The position numbers and the translations under genes are program-made. DNA of 64,000 nucleotides from Atherinomorus stipes. Taxonomy: Eukaryota > Chordata > Actinopteri > Atheriniformes > Atherinidae. The stretch covers positions 868,001 to 932,000 of the forward strand of contig JALJCO010007928.1 in the NCBI GenBank assembly GCA_023101725.1, given 5' to 3'. The notes under the pieces are model-generated. The model had not been told where the DNA came from. It did no database searches and saw only the letters and a program-made list of their open reading frames with translations. Position 1 is the first letter of the stretch; every line of letters begins with the position of its first letter. This document shows, in pieces, positions 38,531 to 52,149 of this stretch.

Positions 38531-38755
38531 ATGTAAAGATGGACTGGAAGTGGCTCCATCAACATTTTGGGTCAAAATAGAGGTCTCTTAGCAATAAAGT
38601 AGCAACTTTTTTATCACAGAAATGTGATAAATAATGGTGTTATGAATCACTCATTGTGGATTTACCTTATAGAGTCTGAAAAAACACTAGCAGCTAGATT
38701 GTAAACCTACAAGACAGGATATAAATACCTTGTAAATGCCCGTAGATCACCTTAA

Positions 38756-38940
38756 ACAGGGGTGTCCAGCTCCAGTCGGGGGCCACAATCCTGCAAATTA
38801 TTTTTAGCTCCCTGCTCCAACACCCATGACTAAATTGAATGAGTCTTCACACAGAACTTCATAGGCTGTAGATCCATTTAACTGTGCCAGGCGTGTTGGA
38901 GCAGGGAGCTAAAGAAAACCTGCAGGACAGCAGCAGTTTT
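38756..38940. mobile_element. Fold-back repeat, copy 3
   Basis: AGCTCCCTGCTCCAACAC (38806-38823) is an exact reverse complement of GTGTTGGAGCAGGGAGCT (38893-38910). The left end begins CAGGGGTGTCCAGCTCC (38758), the common start of a fish hAT-like MITE. A partial, more decayed relative lies at 44825-44935. Confidence 0.75.
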
Positions 38941-40342
38941 AAGGGTTTATAATACACTTTTGTCAAGGCTGCGTTTGGGCAACAGCATCAGTTGTTTAGG
39001 TGTTAGAAAACAAGCATGTTCAGGTTTAAATGCATTCTTTCCACAATGAATACCATTTTACTGGATGCCTTTACATGTAAATAAAAAATATCAAAAATTA
39101 TTTGCTGGTATTGTTTACACAACAAATTCACTCAGTTATAGCCAGAAATCACAATCAATGATCTTGAACTAAAGTTTGTGACTGTTACCTTGATGGATGC
39201 CATATTTGTAGCTCATAAGGTCACATGTTCTCCAAACATAATGATGGATTGCATCAGCCTGCATGGAAGGCGGGACATTTATATCTATGTATTTACTATT
39301 GTTACTATGTTGAAATTCAAAAAAGCTGTTTAGAACTAAATGTGGTCATGACTGCTCTTTTTCAGTCTCTGCTGTGTTGCACTACCATCTCTTCAGTTAA
39401 CAGCACTAATGTTGTTAAAAAGCATTTCTATTTTTTCAGTATTCCAATAAGTTATATTTAAATATGCAAATTCTTTCTAATTAATCTCTGTCTTTCAGCC
39501 TATATTTCTGTTCTAATTATTGCTCAAGCAAGAAATCACATATAAAACTTAACTCTGCAGTTATAACATCATGCTTGAAATGGATCCTTTCATACAGGTT
39601 CAACACAGTCTTTCACACTCTCATGCGCTTGTGCATATTTGCACACAGACATGAAAACACTCACTGAATCAGGCAAACAGTCTTGATTTATTTTCCCGTG
39701 GACCCACAACACATTCTGCGTCTTTTAAGAGCTAGTTGTGAAATTCAACAGACACTGTTTAAATACGACGGAGACAACAGTGTGTGCGTATGTGTGTGTT
39801 CAAGGAATGTGAGTCACGATTTGCCTTTGCCACAGTGTTTGAGGCTTTCCTGAAACGCACACACACACACTCACATTATCAGTGAGGTGCTAGATTTCTC
39901 AGCCGTAAGATAAACACCGAACATTTATGACTTTTTGACTTTGCAGCTTGTTGACTCTGTGATTCTGACTAACCGAGTCGTTGCTGCAGAAGACGCTGCA
40001 GGGGAAAAGTGTCCATGTGACTGAGACATGCAACCAGGTGCTGAAGAAAAGCAAATATTCTTGTTCAATCAGTAACTTGAGGTGTGTTAGCATTTTTGTA
40101 TTTTGCTGAAATTGAGGAGTTTAAGCCAGTTGTTTTACCTCTTTTTTTATAATCCGATTACTATATATCTTTTATTGCTTTATTCACTGATTGATTCATC
40201 CATTGATTTATTTACTGTTAATCTTTGCTTTAACTAAACACCATATTATGCAGATTAATGTAATTTGTGTGTTGTTTGGGAATAAAGAAAAAGCCTGCAC
40301 ACTACTCCAGGATTTATCCACGTTGATATTATCCTAGGTAAC

Positions 40343-40518
40343 TTGGCCCCAAAAAAAAACTCCATGTGGTCCAAAGGGGGAAGGGGGAGGGAGGAAAAAA
40401 AAAAAAAAAAGGAAAAACAAACTCTCCTTGGATGGAAAGGGAGAGATGAAAAAGGGGGGGGTAAAAGGAGGAAAGGAGGGGAGGGGGAAGGGGGGGGGGG
40501 AGGGGGGGTTCTTACAAC
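40343..40518. repeat. A/G-rich low-complexity stretch, possibly low-quality sequence
   Basis: Runs of 8-16 A and 7-11 G alternate with short words over about 170 bases. The style resembles the poly-G region at 10.2-11.4 kb. A 65-residue frame over it is not a gene. Confidence 0.7.
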
Positions 40519-43499
40519 TCCGGTTGGACTGCTGTTTTAAAATGATCCTGCGCTAATTGATTTAATTAATTAATGGAGGTTTGAAGGCTGTAATGAAGTT
40601 GAATCTTTAAAAATACCTTTATCATAATAATTTAATTATGTTATAAATGAGAATGATAAAATCTTCTGTCTGTATAATGAGTGAAATTTCTTTGGAAACT
40701 CATGTAAAATTCCTGTCTTTTTTTTTTTTTTTAAACCAGCCACAAATCAGACAGAGCAAATATATAAGAAAGCAAACTTCAGATATTGGCATGTATGTTG
40801 ATGGCTTTATTTCTTAACTTTATATCCTGCAGTAAACATGTTATCATGATGTGACAGTGAATTCAGGCCAGTAGATAAGCAGCAACAGAGAACTGCAATA
40901 TGTGTTGTGCAATATGTTGATTTATTATTTCCTTTAGTAATTTTATTTTTCTGTATGAATGTCATTATTACATATATTTTTTTCATAATTTAATGGAAAT
41001 AAGAATTGCAATGACTCATACTGAAGCAAAAATAGAGAAAATTGCTTATCTTTGGATGTTGCTTTTATTTTTCTGAGGTCTTTTTTTGAAATATAGTTTT
41101 ACAGATTATTTAAAATTCTTGTAATGATTGCTACCTGTAATGAAAAGTATAAGATAAAGATGATCACTGCGAGAGTGTGTTAAATTACATAAAGGAAGAC
41201 CAACAATTACAGTAACATAATAAAATCAGATTCTCTTCATTTCATCAGAGCTAGCATGTACCTGTATGTGCCACATGTTCTGGTCTATGTAAAGGCCAGG
41301 GGAATGTCCTGGTATGTCACCAATAAAGAGCCTTTTCCATGCTGACCATCCAAGTCCATCACAGATGTTTGACTCTGCCATACTCATCCACAAACCTGGA
41401 TAAACATCAAGACTCTGCTCTCCCTCTCTCTTTGCTAATCAAATACCAGGCTCAGTCACTTTGTTAGATGACACGCCAACATACCCTCGGTGTGGACCAC
41501 TGCAATCTCTGTGTGTTTCTGCCAAGCCTAAATCTTCCTGTCGCTCCTGTTGCCTTGGTGCCTCTCTACCCCGGTGACCATGGCTTACACCCCCTCAAAA
41601 ACAAATACTAACTGGTAAGCATAACTGTATGCATTTTGCTCATGCTTGCAGCATCAACACATAGTAAAGCCTAGTTTCAAAAATACATCCATAAAGGGTC
41701 GTAAAACTCATGTGAAAAATGGTCACATATGCACTGGATCTCAGATCCATGAATGAAGAGGCATCACTGATGCAATGGTGAACCCAAGTCATGCACAAAC
41801 AGTAGCAGCAGTGGTCAAAGTGAGACTGGTTTTAACAAACAGCAATGCAGCTCTGAAAGAGAACATTGACCCCTTAAACCCTGGACATATTTCAGAAAAA
41901 AAACCCAAGAAGGCATGCCCAAAGTAAATGAAAAATGGTTCCATAATAACAAGGTTGATGTGCATGTTTATGGTGTCTGGGGACATCAAGGCACCACAGA
42001 GAACGTATTCCCAGTGTCAAAGAATTGGTGTTTGTTACTACACTGGAGGATAAAACTGTGCTTCCCATGATGCTCAAGGATGCCATTGATCATCTGCAAC
42101 AAATCATTCCTGAACAGTAAAGTTTGCTCAAAACTACACTCTTGGTTTTGCTTTGCAAACATCATGGGTCCATCTGGGGTCTTAACAGTTGGAAATAAAT
42201 ACCACTGTTTTTTTGTTTGTTTGTTTTTTTTATAGTAGATGATTATATCTGTACTTTTTTCAGCCCTCATAAGGGTCAATAGGACTTTAAGGGTTAAACC
42301 TGTATTTTGCCAGGAACTCTGATGCACAATTACATGATAGATCAAGGCAGAGGCACGTTTTAAAATGTCAAATCTATTTAACCCATAGATGTGACGTGAG
42401 AAATATATATGTATGTACTCATTCTACCTTCCAAGTACCTGCACAGGTTTTACACCACTGAAAAGCTAATATTCTGTAGATTTGAATGTTTACCATTCTA
42501 ACCTACAATCATAACTGTGCAGTCAATCAACACTTGATTCTGACCAGTAGACATTGCAATATATCTTTAAAGTCATACTGTACTCCAGTAGTAGATGGTA
42601 CTGTGACAGCAACAGTCCAGTAAAATAGTTGATTCGCAACAAGTCTTAAATCCATAAAAACAAGTTTTAGGCAAAAATTTAAGGATTTCAAAGGGTTAAA
42701 CTTTACATAACTCCAGCACCTGCTGAACTTATTCTTAACTTTACTTTCAAAGATCTTTTCCTAAACTTGACAAATTTTAGAGTGTAAACATACCCAAGTA
42801 CTGTGTTGCCTCAACCAAACAACAGCAAGCCGAAGAGTGAAGTAAAGCAAAAACATGAACACAAACAGCATTTAACCATTTGTTGCGTACTCTTTAACTC
42901 ACTGTTTGGTCATGTTTATTCATGCTGGATAATTGTAAAGTTACAAACATATTTTTGTTTGATGGTAAACTCTGACTGAATGAAAGTTATGAAAGTTTGA
43001 GAGAAGCTTAGAGACACTGAAGTAGGAGCTTTGATGCTAGAAGAATGAAAGCAGGTTGAATATTTTGACCGATTTTAGAGTCAAAGACAAAAGCACAGCA
43101 ATATTGTGGGTTTAATTTATCACAAAAGTCTCCTTTAACGCCTAAAACAGGATGAATTCAGCATTTGATATCTGTCTGACATTATAGAAAGATTTTAAAC
43201 CTAAAAAAATACTGACTTTAAAAGTGAAGAAAAGTTCAACTTTTTATGAAACTGCATTTCAAATCATGCCCACATGCATCTTTAGTTAAACACAGCTTCA
43301 AAGTTAAACTCAAGCTTTTAGTTTAAGGTCAAGTTAAAGGTCAATGCCTGAGATTAAGTGTAATTGTGAGAAATGAAACACTCATAATCACCCGCCAGCG
43401 TCCTGACTTAAATAAGAAAACAAGTGTGTAATGTGGTGCATACGTATCTGTGTGTGTGCAGGCGTGTGTGAAGGTATCATCCCAGCTCGGTAGCAGCTA

Positions 43500-43700
43500 G
43501 CTAGCAGCTAAATGACTCTCCACACTTCATTAACGGCGATGAGGTGAGCTGCTCATCTCTTCATTGTTAGCTAGCGCTAAGCTGCAGTAATCCCAAACAA
43601 AGGGCCGGGGCCTCGCAGCAGCCAGTGTGGATTAGACCGCTTTCTAGAAACATCCGAGAGAGATTCATTCTCATTCAAATTGGCCTGTAAACACAACCAG
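43500..43700. promoter_or_regulatory. Weak candidate regulatory block
   Basis: A short unique block has CTTCATTGTTAGC (SOX-like CATTGTT), repeated GCTAGC palindromes, and CCCAAACAAAGGGCC (SOX-like AACAAAG). No coding potential. Low confidence because the block is short and judged only by motif content. Confidence 0.2.
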
Positions 43701-44535
43701 CAGTGGCTGGAAGAGAGATGAGAGAGGAGAGAGATGAATGTATGATGGAGTGAGTCTGAAGTATCCTATATGCGTACATGTGTAATATAGCTGCGTGTAT
43801 GCAGTCATTGCACGTATTACAGATTCTGTGTTTTAACAGGAAAATCAAAGCATGTGTGTGACAGCGGCTTAGAATCGGATAGTCTCACCCAAATTATGAA
43901 AGAACATGAGTTGTTGCCATGGCTGGTACGAATGCATCTTCCAATGAAGTTTTCTTTGTTTATTTGTTCAGGCTTTGAGATACCTGTACGTGAGACTGTA
44001 CTGCTGTTCAAAGCAATGAGAGACAATAGAATTTCAGCTCTGGTGCCAAGAATGCAGAACAGAATGCAAACCAAGTGTCTAATGTAGTCCTGGTAGACAG
44101 ATGCATAGAAAACATAGTATGTTTAGCACGTTGTGACTCTTGCATTGATTCTTCTTTTAAAGATTTTTTTAGAATAACTTCTGATGAGAGGGTTACTATT
44201 GTTTCTGAACTTTAATTGAATTTTGCTGCTGGTTTGTATGAAAATTATTCTGTTATTTGGGAACTGTTGCAACTCTTTATGCTTTATGGAATTCAATATT
44301 TTCTTTTTGAAAAGAAAAAGAGCATTAATGCCTCCTAGAATCTGTACACCCTGACTAAATATAAATCTGTGTGTGAAACAAGTCTGTGTAAATATATCCT
44401 TCCTTTTACGCAACAACGGTGATCTGATCTTTACACTTGATAGGTAAGAGTTTGATAGGAACCAAAGAAAGAGTGGTGCTGAAAGTACAGGGTTAACTGT
44501 AAATGGAAACTGTTAAATGAAAAAGTACATAATCA

Positions 44536-44793
44536 TAATAATAATAATATACTTTATTAATCCCAATTAGATTGTCAATTAGGAAATTTGTTGTCTGCAT
44601 TTAACCCATCTCAGGTTGAACCTGAGAGCAGTGGGCAGCCAATTGCAGCACCCAGGTAGCAGCTGGTGGGGGTTAAGACCCTGCTCAGGGGTCCATGGTG
44701 GTTCACCTTAGTGCCGTGTCAGGGACTCAAACCCAGGTCTGCCGCACCAAAGCCTGCAACATTACCTCTAGGCTACCCACTACCCATGTTCAA
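44536..44793 (-). mobile_element. tRNA-derived SINE with L2-like tail
   Basis: On the minus strand the 5' head has an RNA polymerase III A-box-like GGTAGCCTAGAG (44777-44766) and a B-box GGTTTGAGTCC (44733-44723). A body follows, then a 3' end GGGATTAATAAAGTATATT with an (ATT)n tail, which resembles the tail of the LINE family that mobilises such SINEs. Fish genomes contain many such elements. Confidence 0.8.
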
Positions 44794-44955
44794 AGTTTAA
44801 ATTAAGGATCCTCAATAATAGTCCTCATGGGGCGGTGTCCCGCAGGTTTTAGAAGTTTCACTGCTGCAACACACTTGACTCAGATTAGTAGACTTGTGCA
44901 TAACTTGGCATCAATATGCTAAACTGAGGTAGTTTTTGCCTGGAAGAAGACTTAA

Positions 44956-45401
44956 AGACACACAACGTAACTTTAAGACCTCAAAAATCTGTGTTTCTGA
45001 CTTGTTTTGATGGCACACCAACATTCATTATGTGCTTTTTCGAACCGTCGCTGCCCAGAAGTGTCTTGGGGCTCTGAAACTGCACGATGTAACTTTTGTA
45101 TCAGGGATGCAGCCGTGACGTTGCAGCCGACTATTGGTTGCGCACCGCGTCAGTTACCGGATATGTACCAGGTATGAACACAGCCGGTGTTTTGAACGTA
45201 CATCATGTCAGATTCTGCAAAGAAACACAGAGAAACATTACCGGAGGAAGAGAGGAAAAGAAAGAAAGGAAGGGACAGAACAAGAGTCAAGATAAGACTG
45301 TCCTTTACTGGCTGGAGTGAATCACAGCACAGATACGATGCAAGATGAATGCTCATTTAGCCGGCGACTGAGCAAACTGCTAAAAGTTCCGTTGAGGACC
45401 T
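44956..45401. mobile_element. TTAA-flanked MITE (446 bp), diverged ends
   Basis: Left end AGACACACAACGTAACTTTAAG pairs imperfectly with the right end read in reverse, AGGTCCTCAACGGAACTTTTAG; cores described here are CAACGTAACTTT and CAACGGAACTTT. TTAA flanks it at 44952-44955 and 45402-45405. It contains a 74-residue frame (45096-45320) with a Lys/Glu-rich end and no known domain, more likely chance or transposon remnant than a gene. Confidence 0.75.
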
Positions 45402-45405
45402 TTAA

Positions 45406-48400
45406 TACACATCACTAGTAATTGAAACAACTTTTTGACTCACTTTTTACCTGTCTAACATCAAAATGACTCACCAACAATAAACTGACACGACTGACCA
45501 GCATCTCCCCTGCTTTGATACTGTATATCCCAGATTGTCTTCCTCTCTGAGGAAGAGCTTTCTCCATGTCCATCTTGTGATTGTCAACCTCATTTCCTGT
45601 TGCTTTATGTCTCCTCACATTTTGTTTCTGCTTATGACAACTGCTTCTTCTATTCAACTACAACCGCTGATGCAGCCTGTACTACCACCCTCAAGTTAAT
45701 GCAGAACATTTTATCTGCTGCACTTGTTGACAGCTAAGTGCCTGATTTACACTTAGTTTTTGCAGCTTCTCGAAAGATCATTTAAGATTTGCTTTGCTAA
45801 CGTAGAAACCTGGTAAATGTCACAGGAGTTTGTTAAACTGACAAAAAAAAAAGTTATTGATTCATGGAACACATCCCTGTCATTTTTCCTTTAAGTGATA
45901 ACAATTACAAATACGCCTATAGAATGTAGTATAGCTTTATTTTTTTGTTTGTTTGATTTTGTCTTATTTCTCTATAAAAAGTGTCACTAAAGAAAGGTTC
46001 ACCAAGTGTGACAGACAAAAAAGCAACACTGTACTTTCCAGTTTACACATTTGCACCTTTAGCTTTGTTTTTAGATGCTCGTTAATAAGGTCTAAATCTG
46101 TAAAATACCATTGGGTTAAGTTTTAAGTAGGATTCCTAAAGTTTTTCCCCCTTAGATGCCCCCTCACAGGTTCATTAATCTTTCTTGCATCCTGTCTTTT
46201 CTCTGAGCTCTCTCCAGTGAAAGCAAGCCAGTTCGGTGATGACTTTTGACTTATCTGTCACTTTCTCTTTCTTTTCCTCACCTCCTTTCATAATGTGCTC
46301 TTGCTCTTCTTTTCTGAATCAGCCAAAGGTGTGTCCGAAATAAACAGTGCAGTTGTTGGCATGTGATGTGACACTGCAAAGAAAAAAGGTGGCTGTAATG
46401 TGATGCTCTAGGCTGAAATACAAAGATGTTAAGTGCTGTTTTTCAGTCTTTGGGATGCTGCAGAGCAATGACAGCCATAGGAATGTGTGTGATAAATGCC
46501 TCTGATTCCAACTATAGCACAGTTTTAAGGCCAGAAACTTCTGTAGTTTTGCTTTATGACTTCATTGTGGTTTTTGAGACAAAACAGTATTTGTCGTTGC
46601 TCATAAGCGGATGAGTCCCACTCCATCTGCAAACAAACAAAAACATGAAACAATTTTTAATATTATCCTTATGAAAGTTGTGCTGAGTGTCATCAGCAAC
46701 ACTGTTTTATTATGTACTGTGGTGTTACTGAATCATTGCAGCTAAATATTGGCAATTCATTCAGCTCTTCCTGCAACAAGTCTCTATAATCATTTAATCA
46801 TAAACTTGTTATAATATTGCATCATTTTCAGCAAATGCATGGGCAGTTTAAAACAGATGCTGCTATCTGTCATCTATGCATTGTCTCTGCTGTTTAGTAC
46901 ACTCTTGTCATGGAGAAAATGCAATCAGCCCATTAAGAAGAAGCATCTTTTTAACAGACATGCATGAGTGCAGGATAATTTACAAAACAATATGTTTCTA
47001 CAACTGGAAAAAATTGGCTAAAGTGAAAACTGTAATGTGTGTTGAAATAATGAATTGTGACAATGATTCACCACTTATTTTAATCACTGTTGCATTTTAC
47101 AGACAAAATTTAAAAGCTACCTCAGCAATGATTTAGATGCATGGTTTATTGTTGCTACCAATTATTCCAATACAGACCAAAAAATGCTGAATATTTGTTG
47201 CATTTGTGATTGACAAGTTGAAATTTTAGGTTTCAAAAATTAATTTTCAAATTATGTTTGAGTTTCTAACCCAGTTATCTGCATATTGGCTCACCTCATT
47301 TGGATGTAACGGTGGGCCGGATCACAGCCATGAAACCTAAAAGCTGAGCTAATAAAAGACGAATTTATGCAATAATGCTCAACTGATCTTCTCATCATGC
47401 GCTCAAGCCTGTGGTAGCAGTGTGTAGTGCCTGCTGTACCTGCTATAATGTGAGTGTATGTTGAAGTCACATGTGACAATGTGTCCTGTCATCTGGATCT
47501 GACAGATAGCTGTAAATCAGATTCAAATGATTGCATTTTTTGGTCTTTTCAGTCCGCTGGATGCAGCCTCTGTCACAGGCTCTGCAGTACATTTTTAACC
47601 GTCACTCAAATGACGACAGTCATCCTTTGAGCCAGCCTGCTAATCTGACTTGATCACTAACAACCATCAATCAGTGCTGTGGAGAATTCATTTCAAAGTC
47701 AGCTTCTTCATCTTCTTGATCTGTGCATCTCATGTTTTCATATGATTTTTCCCCCATTCTGGCAGATGAGCAGGCATATTGGTTATCAGTCACATTTTCT
47801 GATGCACATCAATTTTATGAATACCAAAGTTCTTATTGGGTTTGACCAGTTTTAGCTGTACATCAAACTGGACTATTATATAAACCTTAATTATGAGAGG
47901 AATCCAGTAGATACGTTTCTGATTTAGTAAAAGTATTTGATCAATGCAATGTTGGAGGATTGTAATTTTCTGGTTTAACAGAAGTTAGGAAATCCTGACT
48001 TGAGCACTAGTGATCATCAGTCAGTAGTTATGGTTTGATTGCCATTAAATTACGCAAGTTAGCAATCAAGATAACGTAATAAAGACGATCCAGAATAGTG
48101 CTTAATCAGCCTAAATGACATTTTAATCACCATCAAGATAATCTAAGTCTATAGTGATGAGAGCAGTCACTTATCCAGCTTGCCTAATGTCATGTTTAAT
48201 CTTCAATCTAACCCTGAACTCTAAATGTTTGGGTGTGTGTTTCACTGCAGAGTGACATTTAACTCAGTCTGTAAGTGATGTTTAATGATCTCCGCATGCA
48301 GAAAAATCTGCATGTTTGCTCACACAGCAATGTTTGCTTCTGACACGTCAGTTTAAGTTTCATTATCTCTTATTTTGTGTATTTCTTTTAGTTCTAATGT

Positions 48401-51400
48401 TTAGAAATAGGTTGTTTTTCTACTTTCACAAGAAAACCATGTGGAATAGGAAACTGGAAAGACTGTTTTGGGAAGAGTGATAATGGCATAGAACTATCTA
48501 TAATTTATTATAATGTCATTCTGTGGTGCAGGCTTGTGAAAAAAACAAACAAACAAACCAACAAAAAACTCCCTATCTCTCCAACCTCCATGTAAGGGGG
48601 TACCCTGCACATCTAAAAGTGATGCTTTGGATGTGAATCTGCATCCAAACTTGCACTCTGTCAGAAATTTGGAAAGAGAATGAATACATTAGATATGTAG
48701 AATAATTTTTGGAGACATTTTAACCCCATATTGGATATTGTCACTAAGAAAGAGGAAAGAAAGTGCATGGATGGCATAAGTCAAAGGATGGACCTCTCCA
48801 TAAGGACTAAAGCTTTCATACAACAGATGCATCCTTTAACAATCCAAATTTAGCATAAAATGTAACTGTAGAGATGCATAACCATGCAAAAACATCTGTT
48901 TTGCTGATCGAAATATATTTCTCCACCAAGTTCACAGAAGATTGAACTGTGCCATACAGCTGATTGGCTTTTTATTCATTCAAATTCAACTTTATTACAG
49001 ACTTGCAGTCCAAAAATTCATAGAAAGAAAAACAGAAAAACAAACAAGAAATAATACAGAAGACAACTATACAAGTGCCTCCATAATGAGGACTGCTCGC
49101 AAACACTACTATGGGTAATATCAGCTACTGACACCGCCACTTGATTTGTGGACATATTGAGGAAGTGGACATTTAGCTTTCAGTAAACTGATTCTTTTGT
49201 CTCTATTGCTCATTTTTATATTAAGTCCAACATGAATGGGAATAAATGTGTGGACTCTTATGGAAAATATTAGTCGATGAGCAAAATGTGAATGAATTCA
49301 AATTTGATCTTAGTGTTGATTAAAAAAAATTGACCAATTACCAAAATGATTAAAAAATGATTTTTATAAAATGAGTTTGTGTCAAAATGCAGGATAACCA
49401 GTGCTGTCAAGCATTTATTTGATGGCACTGATGGGAAAAGGGAGCATCTTCCAGTGCAGAAGTCGTGTGATGTCCAACCGTGGAGCTTAAAAAGTGGCAA
49501 CCACAGAAAACTTTCTGTGCTGCTCTGTTTAAACTGTGTTGCATCCTTAATTAATGAAATGCTGGTATAGTGTGTCGTTCAGCAAATATCTGACAGCTGT
49601 GTTTGTATATCCTCCTCCTGCTGCTTCCTGAATAAGCAGCCAGCTGCAGGACTGACCAACCACCTACGCTCCGGTGCTGGTCAGCACTTTGGTATCTTCA
49701 AAGCTTTAATCCTCAACTGTCCGGCTTCTCAAAGTGCGACCATGTCCATATTGAGGCAGATAAATTTTAAAAAGCTGTTTACATATGGAAATTTATGTCT
49801 ACACTAGCATTTTAAAATCTTTTTCAATAGTTATTTGTCCACACTGGAACTTGAAAGCAACATCAAAGCTGCGTACTTCATCGTTTGGTGGAGTGGGACA
49901 GTGGGGACGAGAGCCTGTCGGGGGGTCCGAGCCACTGGAAACCTTCACTTTGACACACCGTGAACACATAAACAGAGTTAAGCTGATATATTTTACTGAT
50001 GCAAAAAGACAGAAGGAAAGGGGGAGACAAAGTTTTCTGACATCATAATCTGGTTTCTCATCATTAGCTTTTCCACTTCCTGCCTCCCAACTTACATGTC
50101 ATCATTTAGCTGTTAGCATTTAGCCTTCAATTTCAATATTTGCATTTAATAAAACAAGCAATTTCAACAGCAAATACATCATGTTGGAGTTTTTACTTGA
50201 AACCTAAACAACAGGACCCTGGATTTTTTTTTTTTTTTTTTACATCAGATTTATACTTTTAAGCAATTAACAAATAAATGAAAACATAAAAAAGGATGCC
50301 TCTTTTCATCTTTATACTTTTTGAGTCAGTGTAAGCTTCAGTGTGCTCACTAATCCCCTCTTGCCAGAGGAGGTAAAACAAACCAAAAAAAAAAAAAAAA
50401 AAACCTTGATGAAATTAAATTAAAGGACTTGTGGAATGGACGGCAATGAGAAAACATGAAAAGCAGTCTTGCACTCATGATATTGGATATTTTTAGGTAA
50501 TGCGGAGAACCTTGGCTGAACCGGAAAAACAGCTCCTCCACAATGACACCATCTCTGCTCAAGGACGAGCATATCAGTGCTAATGAATGGGTGTTTGTCT
50601 GTGTGTGGTAATGTTTGTGCGTGCGACATGATTGACAGTTGGCTGGCCACATCTCCTTCAGCCAGGGCCCCCCTTTTCACTGAATATTGTGTCAATGTGT
50701 CTGCATCACACACTCACACACACAATGCTGTGCAGACACACAAAGGGGAGAAAAGCCCTCTGCGGTTCTCCCATCAGGTTGGGCTGCAAAAAAGCCCTCA
50801 CAAAACAGACGTGTCCGCTCTCATGCATATGGAAACCGTAGCATGTATGTGTAATATGCATATGTGTGTATGTCTTTGAGAGCATAGGTCTGCATGAGTG
50901 TGTGTGTGGACATTTGCTGTGTAAGTGTGTGTCAATGGGCAGCTTCAGTGTAAAACACATTAGCATTCAGTGACGATGTTGGCCTTTCTGAAGGCTCTCT
51001 TGGTGCCAGAGGACTTTCTCTTCATCTCTCTCCAGTTTTTCAAACATGCTATCACATTCTCTGGCCTCTGTGGATGGGTTAGTAATTAAAACCATTCCGG
51101 TTCTCTAATATGAGCAGTTTGACTATGATTTACAACATATGGCACATTTGATCAGATAAAGCTAAAGAGTCATTTTTCATTACCACTGTTCATACTGATC
51201 CTCACGCTGTCATCTTCAAATCCTCCTCTGCTGCTTTTCTTTTTCACACAGACTGACTGTTTGGCCTTTCGCACCCCCAGAGTTTACCTGTTAACACTCT
51301 CTTTATCCCCGCGTGATTCAGGGAACGTGGAATTCTCTTGGTAATGGCTAGAAAACGTCACAGCTTCTATCTAGCTTTCTCTTGCTTGAATTTTCATACC

Positions 51401-52149
51401 TCTGTTGCTCTGCCGTGATGGAAAATGATTAAAAAAAAAAATTAATGAATAAATGAAATATTGGTCAAATAAGACATATCACAAGATTCATGCATGTTAG
51501 CCAGAAAACTGCATGGGTGAAAAGTGTTATTACAAATTATAGGACACATTTTTCTCAAGCTGTTTCTATCTGTCACAGACAAGAAGTTGGAAAAAGGCTT
51601 ATGTCATGTTCATATATTTTATATCACCTCTGGAGAGGAACCAGTTTAGTCCTAACTGGTGTGAAAGGGTCTGGAATCTTGAATTCAGCTGTATAAAAGG
51701 AAAGTGCTTTCAGTAAACGGTGCCACAAGAAGTGGAGTTTGTATCAAATTCACCTTTTTGGGGAAAAAATATTGCTCCTATTGGAAAAAAATAAGCTCTG
51801 TATCTGTGCTGGTGTTTTTCCTGACAGATGTCTGTACACCATTTAAAAAAAAAGGCTAAAATGATGCACGGCCTTATTGTTAATCCACTGGATGTGTGTA
51901 CGTTTTCTTCAAAGTTGCAGAGGAACAATGCTTCCGCATGTGTGACTCTGTGTCAGACCACTTCAAAATGTTTTTTTTTTCTGCTCTCTTCACCTTTTCT
52001 ATCCTCCATTATTCCTTCCTTCATCCCTTCTCTCTTTCCTGCTATTCATCTCTCAGATCCTCTCCCCTCATCGCTTCATCTGGTGGCCCTATCTCTTCCT
52101 GCTGCCCTCCACCCTCCATCCCTGTGATAGACAGGGTGTCCTCACCTTG
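45406..52149. other. Gene-free interval
   Basis: AT-rich unique DNA with a possible retroelement end at 48985, CA/GT words at 50700-50940 and a CT-rich run at 51975-52115. Short frames are not recognisable as genes. Confidence 0.65.
48985..49095. mobile_element. Possible short retroelement 3' end
   Basis: AATTCAACTTTATTACAGAC followed by AGTCCAAAAATTCATAGAAAG resembles the antisense end of fish non-LTR elements. Short and uncertain. Confidence 0.3.

Larger units (their letters stand above)
38941..44535. other. Gene-free interval
   Basis: AT-rich unique DNA with the A/G-rich stretch at 40343 and the weak block at 43500. The 119-residue frame at 42345-41986 (minus strand) is not recognisable. 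No gene seen. Confidence 0.65.

Noticed and set aside
41986..42345. 119-residue minus-strand frame
   Set aside because: Not recognisable and has Lys/Asn runs typical of AT-rich chance frames; could be a transposon scrap but not supportable.
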